Source: Chitinophaga pollutisoli
GTDB taxonomy: Bacteria > Bacteroidota > Bacteroidia > Chitinophagales > Chitinophagaceae
NCBI RefSeq assembly: GCF_038396755.1
Contig: NZ_CP149822.1
Location: 372,001 to 436,000 of the forward strand
Length of the DNA: 64,000 nt
Direction of reading: 5' to 3'
Position 1 is the first letter of the stretch. Each line of letters begins with the position of its first letter. This document shows positions 8,368-16,913 of this stretch, piece after piece. Position numbers and translations under genes: made by a program. Under the pieces are notes generated by a model. The model did no database searches and was not told where the DNA came from. It saw only the letters and a list, made by a program, of their open reading frames with translations.

Positions 8368-8952
8368 CTAGCGGATATAGCGCCCGAGGGCTTTGCCGGC
8401 CATCTCATAAGCTTCGGAAATACGTTCGCCGGTATCGAAATCGTTGTCCCAGAAGGTTCTCCCGGGCGATTTCTCCAGGGTGCCTTTGGCAGCCACCTTG
8501 CTGTGGTCCGCCGATTCCACCAGCAGGAATTCGCCGCTGATGTATGCATTCTTGCGCATAACCCCTACGTTGAACCCGGGCTCAGTGAATGAGGTATTGA
8601 AAATAAGCGTGTATTTGGCCTTGTTGGCGAACTTGAGATCGGTCACCTGGGTGAACAACTCCTCGAACTTAGGCTCGAAACGCTCCTTGCGGTCGTCGAC
8701 CCAGGCTTTGGCCCAGGTATCGCCGCGGCCGGCTTCCTTCTTGTTCAGGTCTTTGACCCGGCTGCTGACATAATCGGCTTCCTTGTCGAACTTGCCGACT
8801 TTCATGTTGTTGTAGGTAAATTCGATGTTGATGTCTTTTTCGTTCTTGAGGACATCCAGGCTGCCTTCTGTAACACGGATCTTTTGGGCATTGGCTTGGG
8901 CCGCCAGCATAAGTGCGCCCGCCATGCACATTACGAAGCGTAATGATTTCAT
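8368..8952 (-). CDS. Secreted conserved hypothetical protein (194 aa)
   Basis: The signal peptide is clear (MKSLRFVMCMAGALMLAAQ, cleavage after ANA). The mature protein begins KIRVTEGSLDVLKNEKDINI and contains a charged helix (RVKDLNKKEAGRGDTWAKAW) and beta strands around KYTLIFNTSFTEPGFNVG. The C-terminus is a helix (GERISEAYEMAGKALGRYIR). I recognise the general type, small periplasmic proteins widespread in Bacteroidota, but no named domain. There are no membrane segments after the signal. It is monocistronic with a shared terminator at its 3' end. Confidence 0.7.
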   Translation of the reverse strand: MKSLRFVMCMAGALMLAAQANAQKIRVTEGSLDVLKNEKDINIEFTYNNMKVGKFDKEADYVSSRVKDLNKKEAGRGDTWAKAWVDDRKERFEPKFEELFTQVTDLKFANKAKYTLIFNTSFTEPGFNVGVMRKNAYISGEFLLVESADHSKVAAKGTLEKSPGRTFWDNDFDTGERISEAYEMAGKALGRYIR

Positions 8953-9133
8953 TGGTGGTGAATTTTGGAGTTAAATGATTACAAACTAATTGTAACGAAG
9001 ATACAAAGAAAGACATTTCCCCCTTCAACCCGCCTGCCGCGTTAACAAAACGGCCATTCCGGCGCCTGAACCGTATTTTTCGGCACCTGAACTGGCGGTT
9101 AAACAGTCCACCATTCCTATAGGTTATTGTTTC

Positions 9134-9152
9134 TCATAACTTTTAGTTATGA
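9134..9152. promoter_or_regulatory. Perfect palindrome, candidate LysR operator
   Basis: TCATAACT-TTT-AGTTATGA is a perfect 8-bp inverted repeat, ending 17 bases upstream of the -33 box of the 9170-9201 promoter. It is the expected type and position for a LysR-family activator site. The LysR gene lies about 320 bases downstream. Confidence 0.55.
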
Positions 9153-9169
9153 TTCATCAAGTTTATTGA

Positions 9170-9201
9170 TTTGTCTTCCATCGGGCGGAGCGGTACTTTT
9201 G
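9170..9201 (+). promoter_or_regulatory. Canonical Bacteroidota promoter (TTTG-N20-TAnnTTTG)
   Basis: TTTG (9170-9173), a 20-base spacer and TACTTTTG (9194-9201) match the Bacteroidota -33/-7 consensus exactly. The ATG of the 58-residue membrane protein follows 18 bases later. Confidence 0.7.
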
Positions 9202-9219
9202 GGATGTAAACAGCAACAC

Positions 9220-9396
9220 ATGAACACGCTAACCGATCCCGCGTTTATCCGTTACAAGTACACCAGCTACCTCGTGCTGGCCGGCACCTTCCTGCTGGTG
9301 GTAGTGTTTTTACTGAAAACCGGCACCATCGGCGACGCTTCCCGTGTTTCCCCTACCGATACCACCGCAGCTGTCCTTTCATCCGCAACCCGCTGA
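9220..9396 (+). CDS. Small single-pass membrane protein (58 aa)
   Basis: It starts MNTLTDPAFIRYKYTSYLVL; one hydrophobic helix covers about residues 17-35 (YLVLAGTFLLVVVFLLK), with a short Thr/Ser-rich tail predicted outside. I recognise no family. It is supported as a real gene by an excellent promoter and operator directly upstream and by its position 76 bases before the LysR gene, in the same direction. It may be the target or sensor partner of that regulator. Confidence 0.55.
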   Translation: MNTLTDPAFIRYKYTSYLVLAGTFLLVVVFLLKTGTIGDASRVSPTDTTAAVLSSATR

Positions 9397-9472
9397 GCCC
9401 ATTACGGAGGGATCTTTACGTCTCCTTTCCCCGGCCCTCCATTTCCTGCCCCGCAAATCGTATTTTTACCGC

Positions 9473-10363
9473 ATGTTCGATTTCAGGTTAAAAGTTTTCC
9501 ATACGGTGGCCAAACGGCTGAGCTTCACCAAAGCGGCCGAAGAACTGTTTATTTCGCAGCCGGCCGTTACCAAGCACATACACGGGCTGGAGGAACAGCT
9601 GGGGCTCGCCTTATTCGAGCGCATCGGCAACCGCATCCGCCTCACCCAGGGAGGCAAACTACTGCAGCAATACGCCAGCCAGATATTCCTGCTCTACGGC
9701 AACATGGAATATGATCTTCACCAGCTGAAACAGGATTCAGGCGGCCTGCTGAACATCGGCGCCAGCTCCACCATCGCGCAGTATTACCTGCCGGGCGTTT
9801 TGGCCCGCTTCAACCAGGAGCATCCCGCCATCCGCACTTCCCTCATCAACGGCAACACCGAACAGATCGAGCAGGCGCTGCTGGATAAAGACATCGAAGT
9901 GGGCATCATCGAAGGCTATTCCCGCAATCCGCAACTCAAATACACCGAACTGGCCAAAGACGAGATCGCCCTCATCTGCAACGCCCGTTTTAAACCGCCG
10001 GGCAAAGGCCCTCTCACCACCGATGACCTCCGCAAAATTCCGCTCCTCGTGCGCGAGCACGGCTCCGGGACGCTCGAAGTCATCGTCAACGAGGTCAAAA
10101 AACTCGACCTCAAACTCACCGATCTCAACGTACTCATGCACATGGGCAGCTCCGAAGGCATCAAATCTTACCTCCGCGAAGCTCCCTGCGCCGCGTTCCT
10201 CTCCCTCCGCGCCGTACAGGCCGAACTGGATAGCGGCACCCTGAAAGTTTTGCCCGTCAAACAATTCAAACTCATCCGCAAATATCATTTCATCCACCCG
10301 CAAGGCCAGCAACACAAACTTGCCCAGCTGTTCATGAAATTCGCCCGGAAGCAATCTGACTGA
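9473..10363 (+). CDS. LysR-family transcriptional regulator
   Basis: A 296-residue protein. The winged helix-turn-helix is at residues 1-60 (FHTVAKRLSFTKAAEELFIS, then QPAVTKHIHGLEEQLG) and the periplasmic-binding-protein-like effector domain is at about 90-290 (LLNIGASSTIAQYYLPGVLA). The domain order is similar to CysB/CbbR-type LysR proteins. I chose the ATG at 9473 because it starts directly before the HTH (MFDFRLKVFHTV). It is probably co-transcribed with the 58-residue membrane protein and autoregulated through the palindrome at 9134-9152. The inducer cannot be predicted. Confidence 0.93.
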   Translation: MFDFRLKVFHTVAKRLSFTKAAEELFISQPAVTKHIHGLEEQLGLALFERIGNRIRLTQGGKLLQQYASQIFLLYGNMEYDLHQLKQDSGGLLNIGASSTIAQYYLPGVLARFNQEHPAIRTSLINGNTEQIEQALLDKDIEVGIIEGYSRNPQLKYTELAKDEIALICNARFKPPGKGPLTTDDLRKIPLLVREHGSGTLEVIVNEVKKLDLKLTDLNVLMHMGSSEGIKSYLREAPCAAFLSLRAVQAELDSGTLKVLPVKQFKLIRKYHFIHPQGQQHKLAQLFMKFARKQSD

Positions 10364-10373
10364 CAGGCACAAA

Positions 10374-10403
10374 AAATCCCCGGGCGTTGCGCCGCGGGGA
10401 TTT
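10374..10403. terminator. Bidirectional terminator between the LysR gene and the 1075-aa gene
   Basis: AAATCCCCG/CGGGGATTT forms a 9-bp stem with a 12-base loop, preceded by an A-run, between convergent stop codons. Confidence 0.75.
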
Positions 10404-10424
10404 CGCTTTCTCACCGTTATTTGC

Positions 10425-13400
10425 TTACAAAGCCTCCGTCGCCGTCTGCAAATCCAGTTTATTCCAGTCTTTGACGTTGATTTTCAGGGTATGGTTCCCG
10501 GGAATGCTTACCTGTACTTCCCTCTCCACCGGCTTTTCCGCCGTCAGCAGGGCCGACGCCGCATACACTTTCACATTCCGAATGCCGCTGCGGTTGCCCA
10601 GGCGCAATTCTCCCAACTCCGGCGCCACGTTCACCTCACATTCCTTCCCCGCACCGGAAGCGATGCCACTGATCGTCAGCGCGCGCACCTGGTCGCCTAC
10701 CAATCTTGAAAACGTGAAGGAGAAAGGCTTCTCCTCCTGCATGGCGATCTTCACCTGCGAGGCATCTGCATTCATCCGAACTATATCCACCTGTCCAGGT
10801 TTCGTTTCCACCCCTTCCAGCTTCACGGTAGTGCCGTCGGGCAGGATGGAATTATAGGTATACGTGCCTTTCCCATTGCCGACAATCCGGCGCGACAAGG
10901 CTGCGCCTTTCGGCAGCATATACGCGCCGTCTACCAGGTAGCAGGGCATGGAATCAGGGATATTGCTGTACAGCTTTCCATTGAAGTTGCCGGTTTTACG
11001 GCCCTCCGCGTCGGTAATCTCCAGGTCTGCCGGGCTCAACAGGAAGTCCACCACAAACTCTTTCAGTCCGAACACGCCGGAATACGGCAAGTCATGATCG
11101 CTGTAGAGATACTTGCCGTTGCTGATATTCCCCAGCGTGATTTTATCCGCGCTCGATACCTTGATCAGGTTTTTCTTCCCGTCTTCCACATGATAATCGA
11201 AATGCAGGACGCCGTTTTCATTGCGGAACCGGATATAGCAGTCCGGATTTTCCGGGTGGTTGCAATCCCAGCAATACAGTCGCACGTCGTGCAGATCGTT
11301 GACAGTAGTTGTTTGCTGCGCATTCAATTTCGCGCCTTTGTGCCCTTTCGGATAGCGGAATTTATAGGGCATGATGCAATGCGTTGAGCCCAGCTTTTTG
11401 GCATATCCTTTATCCCATATCGCGCCGGAAGGGATGAAAAACAGCAGCGGCGCCTGGTTCGCGTCGCAGCCTTTCTTAAACACCGTTTCAATAGTGCGGG
11501 CCGTTTGCTCCACCATCGCAATGCCTTTGCGGCTCTGGTCATGGAAATGGATGAGGCTCTCCCGGCTCAGGAGGCGGCCATGCACCCAGGTAAGCTTCGC
11601 ATGCAGCTTGCTCCGCGGCGTTTTGAAGGTATCGTTGTCGCCTTTCCAGAATTTATCCGCCACGATGCTCGACAGCGCCGTGCAAAAACCTGTTGCATAT
11701 CCGCCCTTCGCTTCTCCGAGCAGGTATTTGTAATACAGCCCGTAGAACGCTCCTGTCAGCGGCGCATTCTTGAACATTTCAAAAACCACTTCCGCGGTGC
11801 CGAATGTTTCTTTAAAACCTTTCCAGGAAGGCGCGCCGTCTTTGAAGTTGCCAAATGCAAAATTGTGCTTGCCGTACTCGAAAGGAATGCCCAGTTCCAG
11901 CACTTTCTTCGTCGAAACCTTGTTACTTACCATCCCGTCCGGATTGTGGACCTGGAGGATGTATTCCACCGCCTGCATATGCGCCGCGTCTTTCGGGACG
12001 AGGAACGCAATTGCTTTTTCCGTAACGGTGGGCGTTACGGCCGACTTCCCGTTGATGAGCACATACGCGCCGGGCAGGAAGCCCTGGCCGGTAATGGCCA
12101 TCACTTCGCCGGGAATCAATACGTCGGGTACTTTATCTATCTGCGGCTTTACCCATACCGCATAGGGATTGCTGTAAATATTGTCGGACTTCCGCAGTAC
12201 CCGCACCACCTGCCGGCCGCCCTTCGCAGTCGCGGGAACGGTAGCGGTGAGGCTCTGGTCGGGATTGAGAGTAGTTTTCAGCGCGCCCGCATTTTCCATC
12301 AAGACCTTATCGCCCTTCACGAAAGCCGTGCCGCTGATGGTAATCTTATTACCAGGGAAAGTGTACGCCGGTTCCACTTCCGTGATAAAAGGACGGCTGA
12401 GCAGTTCTTCCCACTCGTCTTCCGTGAAAGTGAAAAACTCCAGCGTTCCGTTCCTGCCTGCGGATTTGCCTTTTGGCCCCGTTTTGCCGGGTTGCCCCAG
12501 CGCGCCGGCCTGACCGTCGCGCCCCGTGCGGCATGCACCGATGTTGCCGGATTTGCCGCCACGCCCGCCGGTACCGCCGTCGCCGCCTGCACCGCCGTCG
12601 CCGGCGTCTCCGCCATCGATACGCGGGGTAAACGGGCTATCGGAGATAGATTTTTCCAGCATCCCGTCTGGCACGCCGATGAGCACATAGCCGCCGTCGC
12701 CGCCATTGCCGCCCTGGCCGCCATTGCCGCCGGGTCCGCCATCACCGCCATGCCCGCCGTTTCCGGCTTCATGATTGATCCAGCAGCGTGTTTTGGCGAC
12801 GGATTCGCGGCCTCTTTTGCCGTCGGCTCCTCTCCCGCCATGTCCGCCACGCTGGCCTTTGCCACCCGTGCCGCCGTCTTCGCCACGGAGGTCAAAATCG
12901 GGAACATTCACCAGTTCCTTGACCCACAACTGCACATTGGGCGCAGGGCGGCCATTGGTGCCGTTAACGCCGGCGTCTCCGCGCTTGCCGGGCATGCCGT
13001 CGCGGCCATGGTCGGTGCCGGGGATCAGCACCACTCCGGGGAAACCTTGCCCGTCGAGCGATGCATCGTCGGGCATATGCGCCGGTTTACCTTGCGGGTA
13101 CTTCCAGGTGATGCGCGCATTTTTGCCGCAGATCAGTTTTTCCGCGATGATCATCAGCGTGTGGATTTCCGGGGCGATTTCGAGGGTGGTGTTGGAGAGA
13201 TCGAGCGTTCCGGCCATGATCACGGCCGTGTCCGCCTTGATCTTTCCTTTGGCGGGCGCCTGCAGTTTAACGCCGGCTTTCGGGGATGCAATCAGGTGCC
13301 AGCCGGCCGTTACCTTGTACAGCGGCTTCTTCAACACGAGGGGGCTGAGGTCCGTCAGCAGCTTCACGCCGAATTGTTGCCGGATCTGGCGGATCTGTTC

Positions 13401-13652
13401 GAGCATGGCGCTGGTTTGAGCGGGGTCAGACTCAACTTTCACCGCTACTTTGCCACCGAATTTCTTATTGAATTTCTCTTCCAGCTTCCGCGCATTTTCC
13501 ACGCGGCCCGCCAGCAGCCGGGGCGCCGGGCGCAGCATGATCAGCCGCGCATTATCTTCGGCTTCGCCGGGTACGATGTGGTTTTCAACAGGCGCGGGAA
13601 TGGCAGTCCGCTTACGCCGGGAAATGGTTTGCTCCTTTTGGATCGTTTTCAT
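10425..13652 (-). CDS. Collagen-like / IPT / papain-like cysteine protease multidomain protein
   Basis: A 1075-residue protein with an unusual architecture. Residues 1-200 contain a helical and beta-rich region without a classical signal peptide. Residues about 201-400 are Gly-rich collagen-like and GG-repeat sequence (GRDGMPGKRGDAGVNG; GNGGHGGDGGPGGNGG). Residues about 420-582 look like two IPT/TIG immunoglobulin-like domains (ITEVEPAYTFPGNKITISG; IDKVPDVLIPGEVMAITGQG). Residues about 600-810 look like a papain-fold enzyme: Cys657 in YATGFCTALSS, His758 in GSTHCIMPYKFRY and Asp796/Asn798 in LYCWDCNHPENPD, in the order Cys-His-Asn/Asp. A beta-rich C-terminus follows. Substrate is unknown. It could be a surface or adhesive protein exported by another route, or an intracellular effector. 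A terminator precedes the start, so it has its own promoter. Confidence 0.8.
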   Translation of the reverse strand: MKTIQKEQTISRRKRTAIPAPVENHIVPGEAEDNARLIMLRPAPRLLAGRVENARKLEEKFNKKFGGKVAVKVESDPAQTSAMLEQIRQIRQQFGVKLLTDLSPLVLKKPLYKVTAGWHLIASPKAGVKLQAPAKGKIKADTAVIMAGTLDLSNTTLEIAPEIHTLMIIAEKLICGKNARITWKYPQGKPAHMPDDASLDGQGFPGVVLIPGTDHGRDGMPGKRGDAGVNGTNGRPAPNVQLWVKELVNVPDFDLRGEDGGTGGKGQRGGHGGRGADGKRGRESVAKTRCWINHEAGNGGHGGDGGPGGNGGQGGNGGDGGYVLIGVPDGMLEKSISDSPFTPRIDGGDAGDGGAGGDGGTGGRGGKSGNIGACRTGRDGQAGALGQPGKTGPKGKSAGRNGTLEFFTFTEDEWEELLSRPFITEVEPAYTFPGNKITISGTAFVKGDKVLMENAGALKTTLNPDQSLTATVPATAKGGRQVVRVLRKSDNIYSNPYAVWVKPQIDKVPDVLIPGEVMAITGQGFLPGAYVLINGKSAVTPTVTEKAIAFLVPKDAAHMQAVEYILQVHNPDGMVSNKVSTKKVLELGIPFEYGKHNFAFGNFKDGAPSWKGFKETFGTAEVVFEMFKNAPLTGAFYGLYYKYLLGEAKGGYATGFCTALSSIVADKFWKGDNDTFKTPRSKLHAKLTWVHGRLLSRESLIHFHDQSRKGIAMVEQTARTIETVFKKGCDANQAPLLFFIPSGAIWDKGYAKKLGSTHCIMPYKFRYPKGHKGAKLNAQQTTTVNDLHDVRLYCWDCNHPENPDCYIRFRNENGVLHFDYHVEDGKKNLIKVSSADKITLGNISNGKYLYSDHDLPYSGVFGLKEFVVDFLLSPADLEITDAEGRKTGNFNGKLYSNIPDSMPCYLVDGAYMLPKGAALSRRIVGNGKGTYTYNSILPDGTTVKLEGVETKPGQVDIVRMNADASQVKIAMQEEKPFSFTFSRLVGDQVRALTISGIASGAGKECEVNVAPELGELRLGNRSGIRNVKVYAASALLTAEKPVEREVQVSIPGNHTLKINVKDWNKLDLQTATEAL

Positions 13653-13813
13653 GTGGATCTATTTTTGGGGGTTGATGAGTTAAAAAATGTTGCGGTTAAC
13701 CAACGGGAGCAAAGATGGAAATCCGTGAAAAGAAATGGCTGGTGGAATTAATCAATGGCCTGTTCGGGTTAACGGCAACCGGAAACAGGATAGCGGGGAT
13801 GTTTGCGGAAATG

Positions 13814-13838
13814 AAAAAAGCCCCCGGTCCCGGGGGCT
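13814..13838 (-). terminator. Terminator after the 257-aa secreted protein gene
   Basis: AGCCCCCGG/CCGGGGGCT gives a 9-bp stem with a two-base loop; on the minus strand it is followed by a T-run. It separates the 13859 gene from the 1075-residue protein. Confidence 0.85.
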
Positions 13839-13858
13839 CTCCTGTCTGCATGGTTTCA

Positions 13859-14632
13859 CTATTTGACCGCGTATGGTAATGTTAGTTTTCCGGATAATAC
13901 GCTGTATACCTTGTAAACGCCCAGCATTGGCATCTTGCCGTCGCCGGAGTGCTGGCCGCCTTCGCCGCTATAGAGCTGCATGTAAGCGCCCACCGCGTCG
14001 TACTTAAAATCCGTTTTAAATCGGACACGATAATCAGGCACTACCACACGGATGGCCTTGCCTTCCGTTACCACCTGGAAGCCGGGCGAATCCATGTACA
14101 TGGGCATCCCGGGATTGGTGGGCGGCAGTTTTACGGTTTTGTCTACCGGGTCGAATTCCTTTACCGACAACCCGCCGGGCACCCGCTTATCTTCTACCAG
14201 CACCACCCAATGCGGATGCCAGATGATTTTGTCGTTGGCGTAATTGCCGTCGCCGTCTTCGTCCCACAGCGGCGTATCGTCGAAGTCGGGATGTGCGGTG
14301 AGCGCCAGGGCGAGGATGCCGTCTGTTCTGCTAAAACCCACGTCCTCGGGCGATAACGTGGTGGGAAACACGTAACCGTCGACCGGCGCGCCGTTCACCT
14401 TCCCGGCGGCGGGCGAAACGCTTTTCCCAGCGGAGCCTTTTACGTTAATTTCAAATTCCAGTTGCCCCCATTTCCTGTTATGTTTTACACTGGCCGAAGT
14501 AATGGCGTAATCCGCTTCGTTGATACCGGGCGGTGTGGACTGGAATTTCTTGCAGGAATCGCACCGTATATCCGCCTTCGCGGAGGAAACGGCCATCATG
14601 GCCAGCGCTGACAACATGTATATAAGTTTCAT
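13859..14632 (-). CDS. Secreted hypothetical protein (257 aa)
   Basis: The start at 14632 gives a signal peptide (MKLIYMLSALAMMAVSSAKA). The mature N-terminus has DIRCDSCKKFQSTPPG, a CxxC pair that could bind metal or form a disulfide. The rest is beta-rich, with an acidic loop DEDGDGNYANDK that resembles a calcium-binding DxDxDG loop. A possible metal site WHPHWVVL follows directly. No named family was recognised. It precedes the collagen-like gene in the same direction, but the terminator between them makes co-transcription unlikely. Confidence 0.65.
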   Translation of the reverse strand: MKLIYMLSALAMMAVSSAKADIRCDSCKKFQSTPPGINEADYAITSASVKHNRKWGQLEFEINVKGSAGKSVSPAAGKVNGAPVDGYVFPTTLSPEDVGFSRTDGILALALTAHPDFDDTPLWDEDGDGNYANDKIIWHPHWVVLVEDKRVPGGLSVKEFDPVDKTVKLPPTNPGMPMYMDSPGFQVVTEGKAIRVVVPDYRVRFKTDFKYDAVGAYMQLYSGEGGQHSGDGKMPMLGVYKVYSVLSGKLTLPYAVK

Positions 14633-14671
14633 AGTGTTAGAATTGTTTTGAAGGAAAAGCAAACCAGCTGG

Positions 14672-15550
14672 TTAATGTTCGGGATGATGGGATACAAAAG
14701 CATGGATGTAGGCCGCCGTTAATGCAGGATACTGGTGCTGCGGGCCGTGGCCGGCGCGCGGAATTACAATCACCTGCGTGGTGGGAAGCTGCCGGTTGAG
14801 GGTGAACCAGTTTTCGGGCGGGAAACAGATTTCGTGGTCGCCGGAGATGACGAGGATAGGGATATCGGTTTCCCGGAGGCGCTGGAGATATTCCTGGTTT
14901 TCCCCGGAAAAGTATTCCCCTCCTTTGCGGTAATTCCCCCAATGTTCAGGTTTCACCGGCGTGTCCTGGTTTTCCGTGCGTGCGCGGATCCGGTCGTGGC
15001 TCTTGCGTGCGGCGGCTACGCTGTTGGCGTCGTCCGGTTCGAAGAAGAGGATGACTTCGTCTTCGAAAGTATTTACCGGCCGGAAAGCCACCTCCAGGAA
15101 CAGCGGATCGAGGTCGAACGCGGGAGGCCCCGGGGGACGGGTACCGATGAGGATAGCCTGGCGCACCCTTTCGGGGAAAAGCGCGGTCACGGCCTGCACC
15201 ACCCATCCGCCGAACGACCACCCCAGCAAAAGAAACCGGTTGATGGACAAGGCGTCCGCCAGCCCCATGACGTCGGACGCGAATGCGGTGATGTGCTCGT
15301 GGGGCTCGCCTGTAGAGGAAGCCATCCCGCCGTAATCGAAATAAATAACCTGGTAATATTCCGCGAGTGCGGCGAGGAAAGCCGGGTCCCAGTCGTCGAG
15401 GTTGCCGCGGAAGCGCTGGCAAAGCAGGATGGGATCGCCGGCTCCGATTGATCGGTAAGCGAGTTGCCGCCCTCCCACATCAGCAAACTGGGTGGGCGCC
15501 CGAACAGCCGCCTCCTGCCCCGGCGTTAAAGTAAAAACGGATGATTGCAT
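14672..15550 (-). CDS. Alpha/beta hydrolase
   Basis: A 292-residue cytosolic alpha/beta-hydrolase-fold protein. The oxyanion region is DPILLCQRFRGNLDDWDP. The nucleophile Ser is in the elbow GWSFGGW, the catalytic Asp in VISGDHEICF and the catalytic His in RAGHGPQHQ, so the triad is complete. The cap domain is around PVNTFEDEVILFFEPDDANS. The family includes esterases, haloperoxidase-like and C-C hydrolases; substrate is not predictable. I chose the ATG at 15550 (MQSSVFTLTPG) over an in-frame TTG two codons upstream. It lies about 40 bases before the gene at 13859-14632 and could be co-transcribed with it. Confidence 0.88.
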   Translation of the reverse strand: MQSSVFTLTPGQEAAVRAPTQFADVGGRQLAYRSIGAGDPILLCQRFRGNLDDWDPAFLAALAEYYQVIYFDYGGMASSTGEPHEHITAFASDVMGLADALSINRFLLLGWSFGGWVVQAVTALFPERVRQAILIGTRPPGPPAFDLDPLFLEVAFRPVNTFEDEVILFFEPDDANSVAAARKSHDRIRARTENQDTPVKPEHWGNYRKGGEYFSGENQEYLQRLRETDIPILVISGDHEICFPPENWFTLNRQLPTTQVIVIPRAGHGPQHQYPALTAAYIHAFVSHHPEH

Positions 15551-15667
15551 GACCAATATATTTTGTTACCCTGCAAAAATCCGCCTTCAACCAAACAACG
15601 GCAATGGTGATAGGCTTACAACTGATGTACAATTACAACCCGCTGCCAGACGGCGTTTCCGGCAATT

Positions 15668-15692
15668 AAAAATACCGCGGCAAGCGCGGTAT
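15668..15692 (-). terminator. Terminator after the 83-aa gene
   Basis: ATACCGCG/CGCGGTAT is an 8-bp stem with a five-base loop and a T-run on the minus strand. Confidence 0.7.
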
Positions 15693-15741
15693 CACATCTC
15701 CGGAAATCATCCGGGGTAAATTCTGTATACATGAAACTGCA

Positions 15742-15993
15742 TCAGCACTCGGAATAATCCGAGGAGAATGTGCCGTTCACGGCGTACAGTGAATCGATGC
15801 GGATTTCGGTATCATCTGCCAGCCTGAACCATTTTTCACCTTCCTTATCGAACAGATCTTTTATCAGTCCGTTCGCGCGGGTAACGCCATTATCTTCATA
15901 CAAAACCGAAGCGGTTTGCTGCTGTTCGTACAGCGCCACGATCAGCTCGTAGAAAGAGCTTTTTACGGGGAGTGTTTTTCGGGTGTCGCTCAT
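15742..15993 (-). CDS. Hypothetical protein (83 aa)
   Basis: A small soluble protein starting MSDTRKTLPVKSSFYELIV. It reads as a helix followed by beta strands: TASVLYEDNGVTRANGLIKD and WFRLADDTEIRIDSLYAVNG. The pattern resembles small sheet proteins with an RNA-binding-like (Sm/Rho-N type) strand order, but I assign no family. I prefer the ATG at 15993; the longer frame to 16119 would run through the terminator of the TerC gene. Confidence 0.6.
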   Translation of the reverse strand: MSDTRKTLPVKSSFYELIVALYEQQQTASVLYEDNGVTRANGLIKDLFDKEGEKWFRLADDTEIRIDSLYAVNGTFSSDYSEC

Positions 15994-16071
15994 ATAGCGA
16001 AGGTACGAATTTGAGTCGAACGGCGTCGCCCAGACCATGGGCGTCGTTTTCCCAATCGTGGTTGATCGCAT

Positions 16072-16101
16072 AAAAAAGAGCCGCCTGTTCGGGCGGCTCT
16101 T
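16072..16101 (-). terminator. Terminator after the TerC gene
   Basis: AGAGCCGCC/GGGCGGCTCT-type stem with a five-base loop; the A-run at 16072-16077 is a T-run on the minus strand, 20 bases after the TerC stop codon. Confidence 0.85.
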
Positions 16102-16121
16102 CGTACGATTTGCGTACATGA

Positions 16122-16895
16122 TTATTCCACGTCTTTCGTGTTCAGTTCCACATACTTCGCTTTCCGGCCTCTCAACCTGATATTGAGCAGCTCCACGATC
16201 AGCGAGAAGCCGAGGCAGGAGTAAATAATGCTCTTGCTGACTTCCTGGTGGAAGCCGCTGGCGATCAGTACCACGCCGATCACGACGAGGAAGGTCAGCG
16301 CCAGCATCTGCAGCGTAGGTTGTTTGTTGATGATGCGCGTCACCGGACCGGCGAACAACATCATGATGATGATCGAAACGACCACCGCGATGATCATAAT
16401 GATCACGTTTTCCACCAGGCCCACGGCGGTGAGGATGGAGTCGAACGAGAAGACAGCATCCACCAGCACGATCTGAAATAGTACGGCGCCAAGGCTTTGA
16501 TACACCTTTTTGGCCTTATTGTCTTCATGTTCGGTGGATTGCAGTTTGTGGTGGATTTCCAGCGTGCTTTTCACGATGAGGAACAGGCCGCCGGCCAATA
16601 GAATGATGTCTTTCCAACTTAATGGTATGACGGTTCCGTTGATCCATTTGAAATCTACCACCGGGTCTTTCAGTCCGATGATCCAGTTGATGCAAAGCAG
16701 CAGCGCCACCCTGAACACCATGGCGAGGCTCAGGCCCACGTTGCGGGCTTTCCGTTGCTGGTGTTCGGGTAGTTTCCCCGCCACGATGGAAATAAAAATG
16801 ATGTTGTCGATGCCAAGCACGATCTCCAGGAAGCACAGCGTCAGCAGGCTGATCCAGACGCCCAGGTCGGCGAAGTCGGGTAAGATGAATTCCAT
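16122..16895 (-). CDS. TerC-family integral membrane protein
   Basis: A 257-residue protein with about seven membrane segments. The TerC signature is present: LEIVLGIDNIIFISIVAGKL near residues 22-42, and a second acidic intramembrane motif LVDAVFSFDSILTAVGLV near 145-165. The paired acidic residues in helices are thought to move metal ions; characterised relatives (Alx, MeeF/MeeY) export manganese during metallation or alkaline stress. It lies 18 bases after the zinc-ribbon gene in what looks like an operon with the thioredoxin-like and nucleosidase genes. No yybP-ykoY-type riboswitch was recognised upstream. Confidence 0.92.
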   Translation of the reverse strand: MEFILPDFADLGVWISLLTLCFLEIVLGIDNIIFISIVAGKLPEHQQRKARNVGLSLAMVFRVALLLCINWIIGLKDPVVDFKWINGTVIPLSWKDIILLAGGLFLIVKSTLEIHHKLQSTEHEDNKAKKVYQSLGAVLFQIVLVDAVFSFDSILTAVGLVENVIIMIIAVVVSIIIMMLFAGPVTRIINKQPTLQMLALTFLVVIGVVLIASGFHQEVSKSIIYSCLGFSLIVELLNIRLRGRKAKYVELNTKDVE

Positions 16896-16913
16896 TTATC
16901 GGTGTTTACAGGT

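Noticed and set aside
12440..13040. Apparent repetitive DNA
   Set aside because: The repetition reflects GxY and GG codons of the collagen-like protein segment, not DNA repeats or a CRISPR array.
11505..13751. A 748-codon plus-strand open frame opposite the collagen-like gene
   Set aside because: It arises because Gly/Pro/Ala-rich GC codons lack stops on the opposite strand; the product is Ala/Arg/His-rich with no domain, whereas the minus-strand frame has clear domains.
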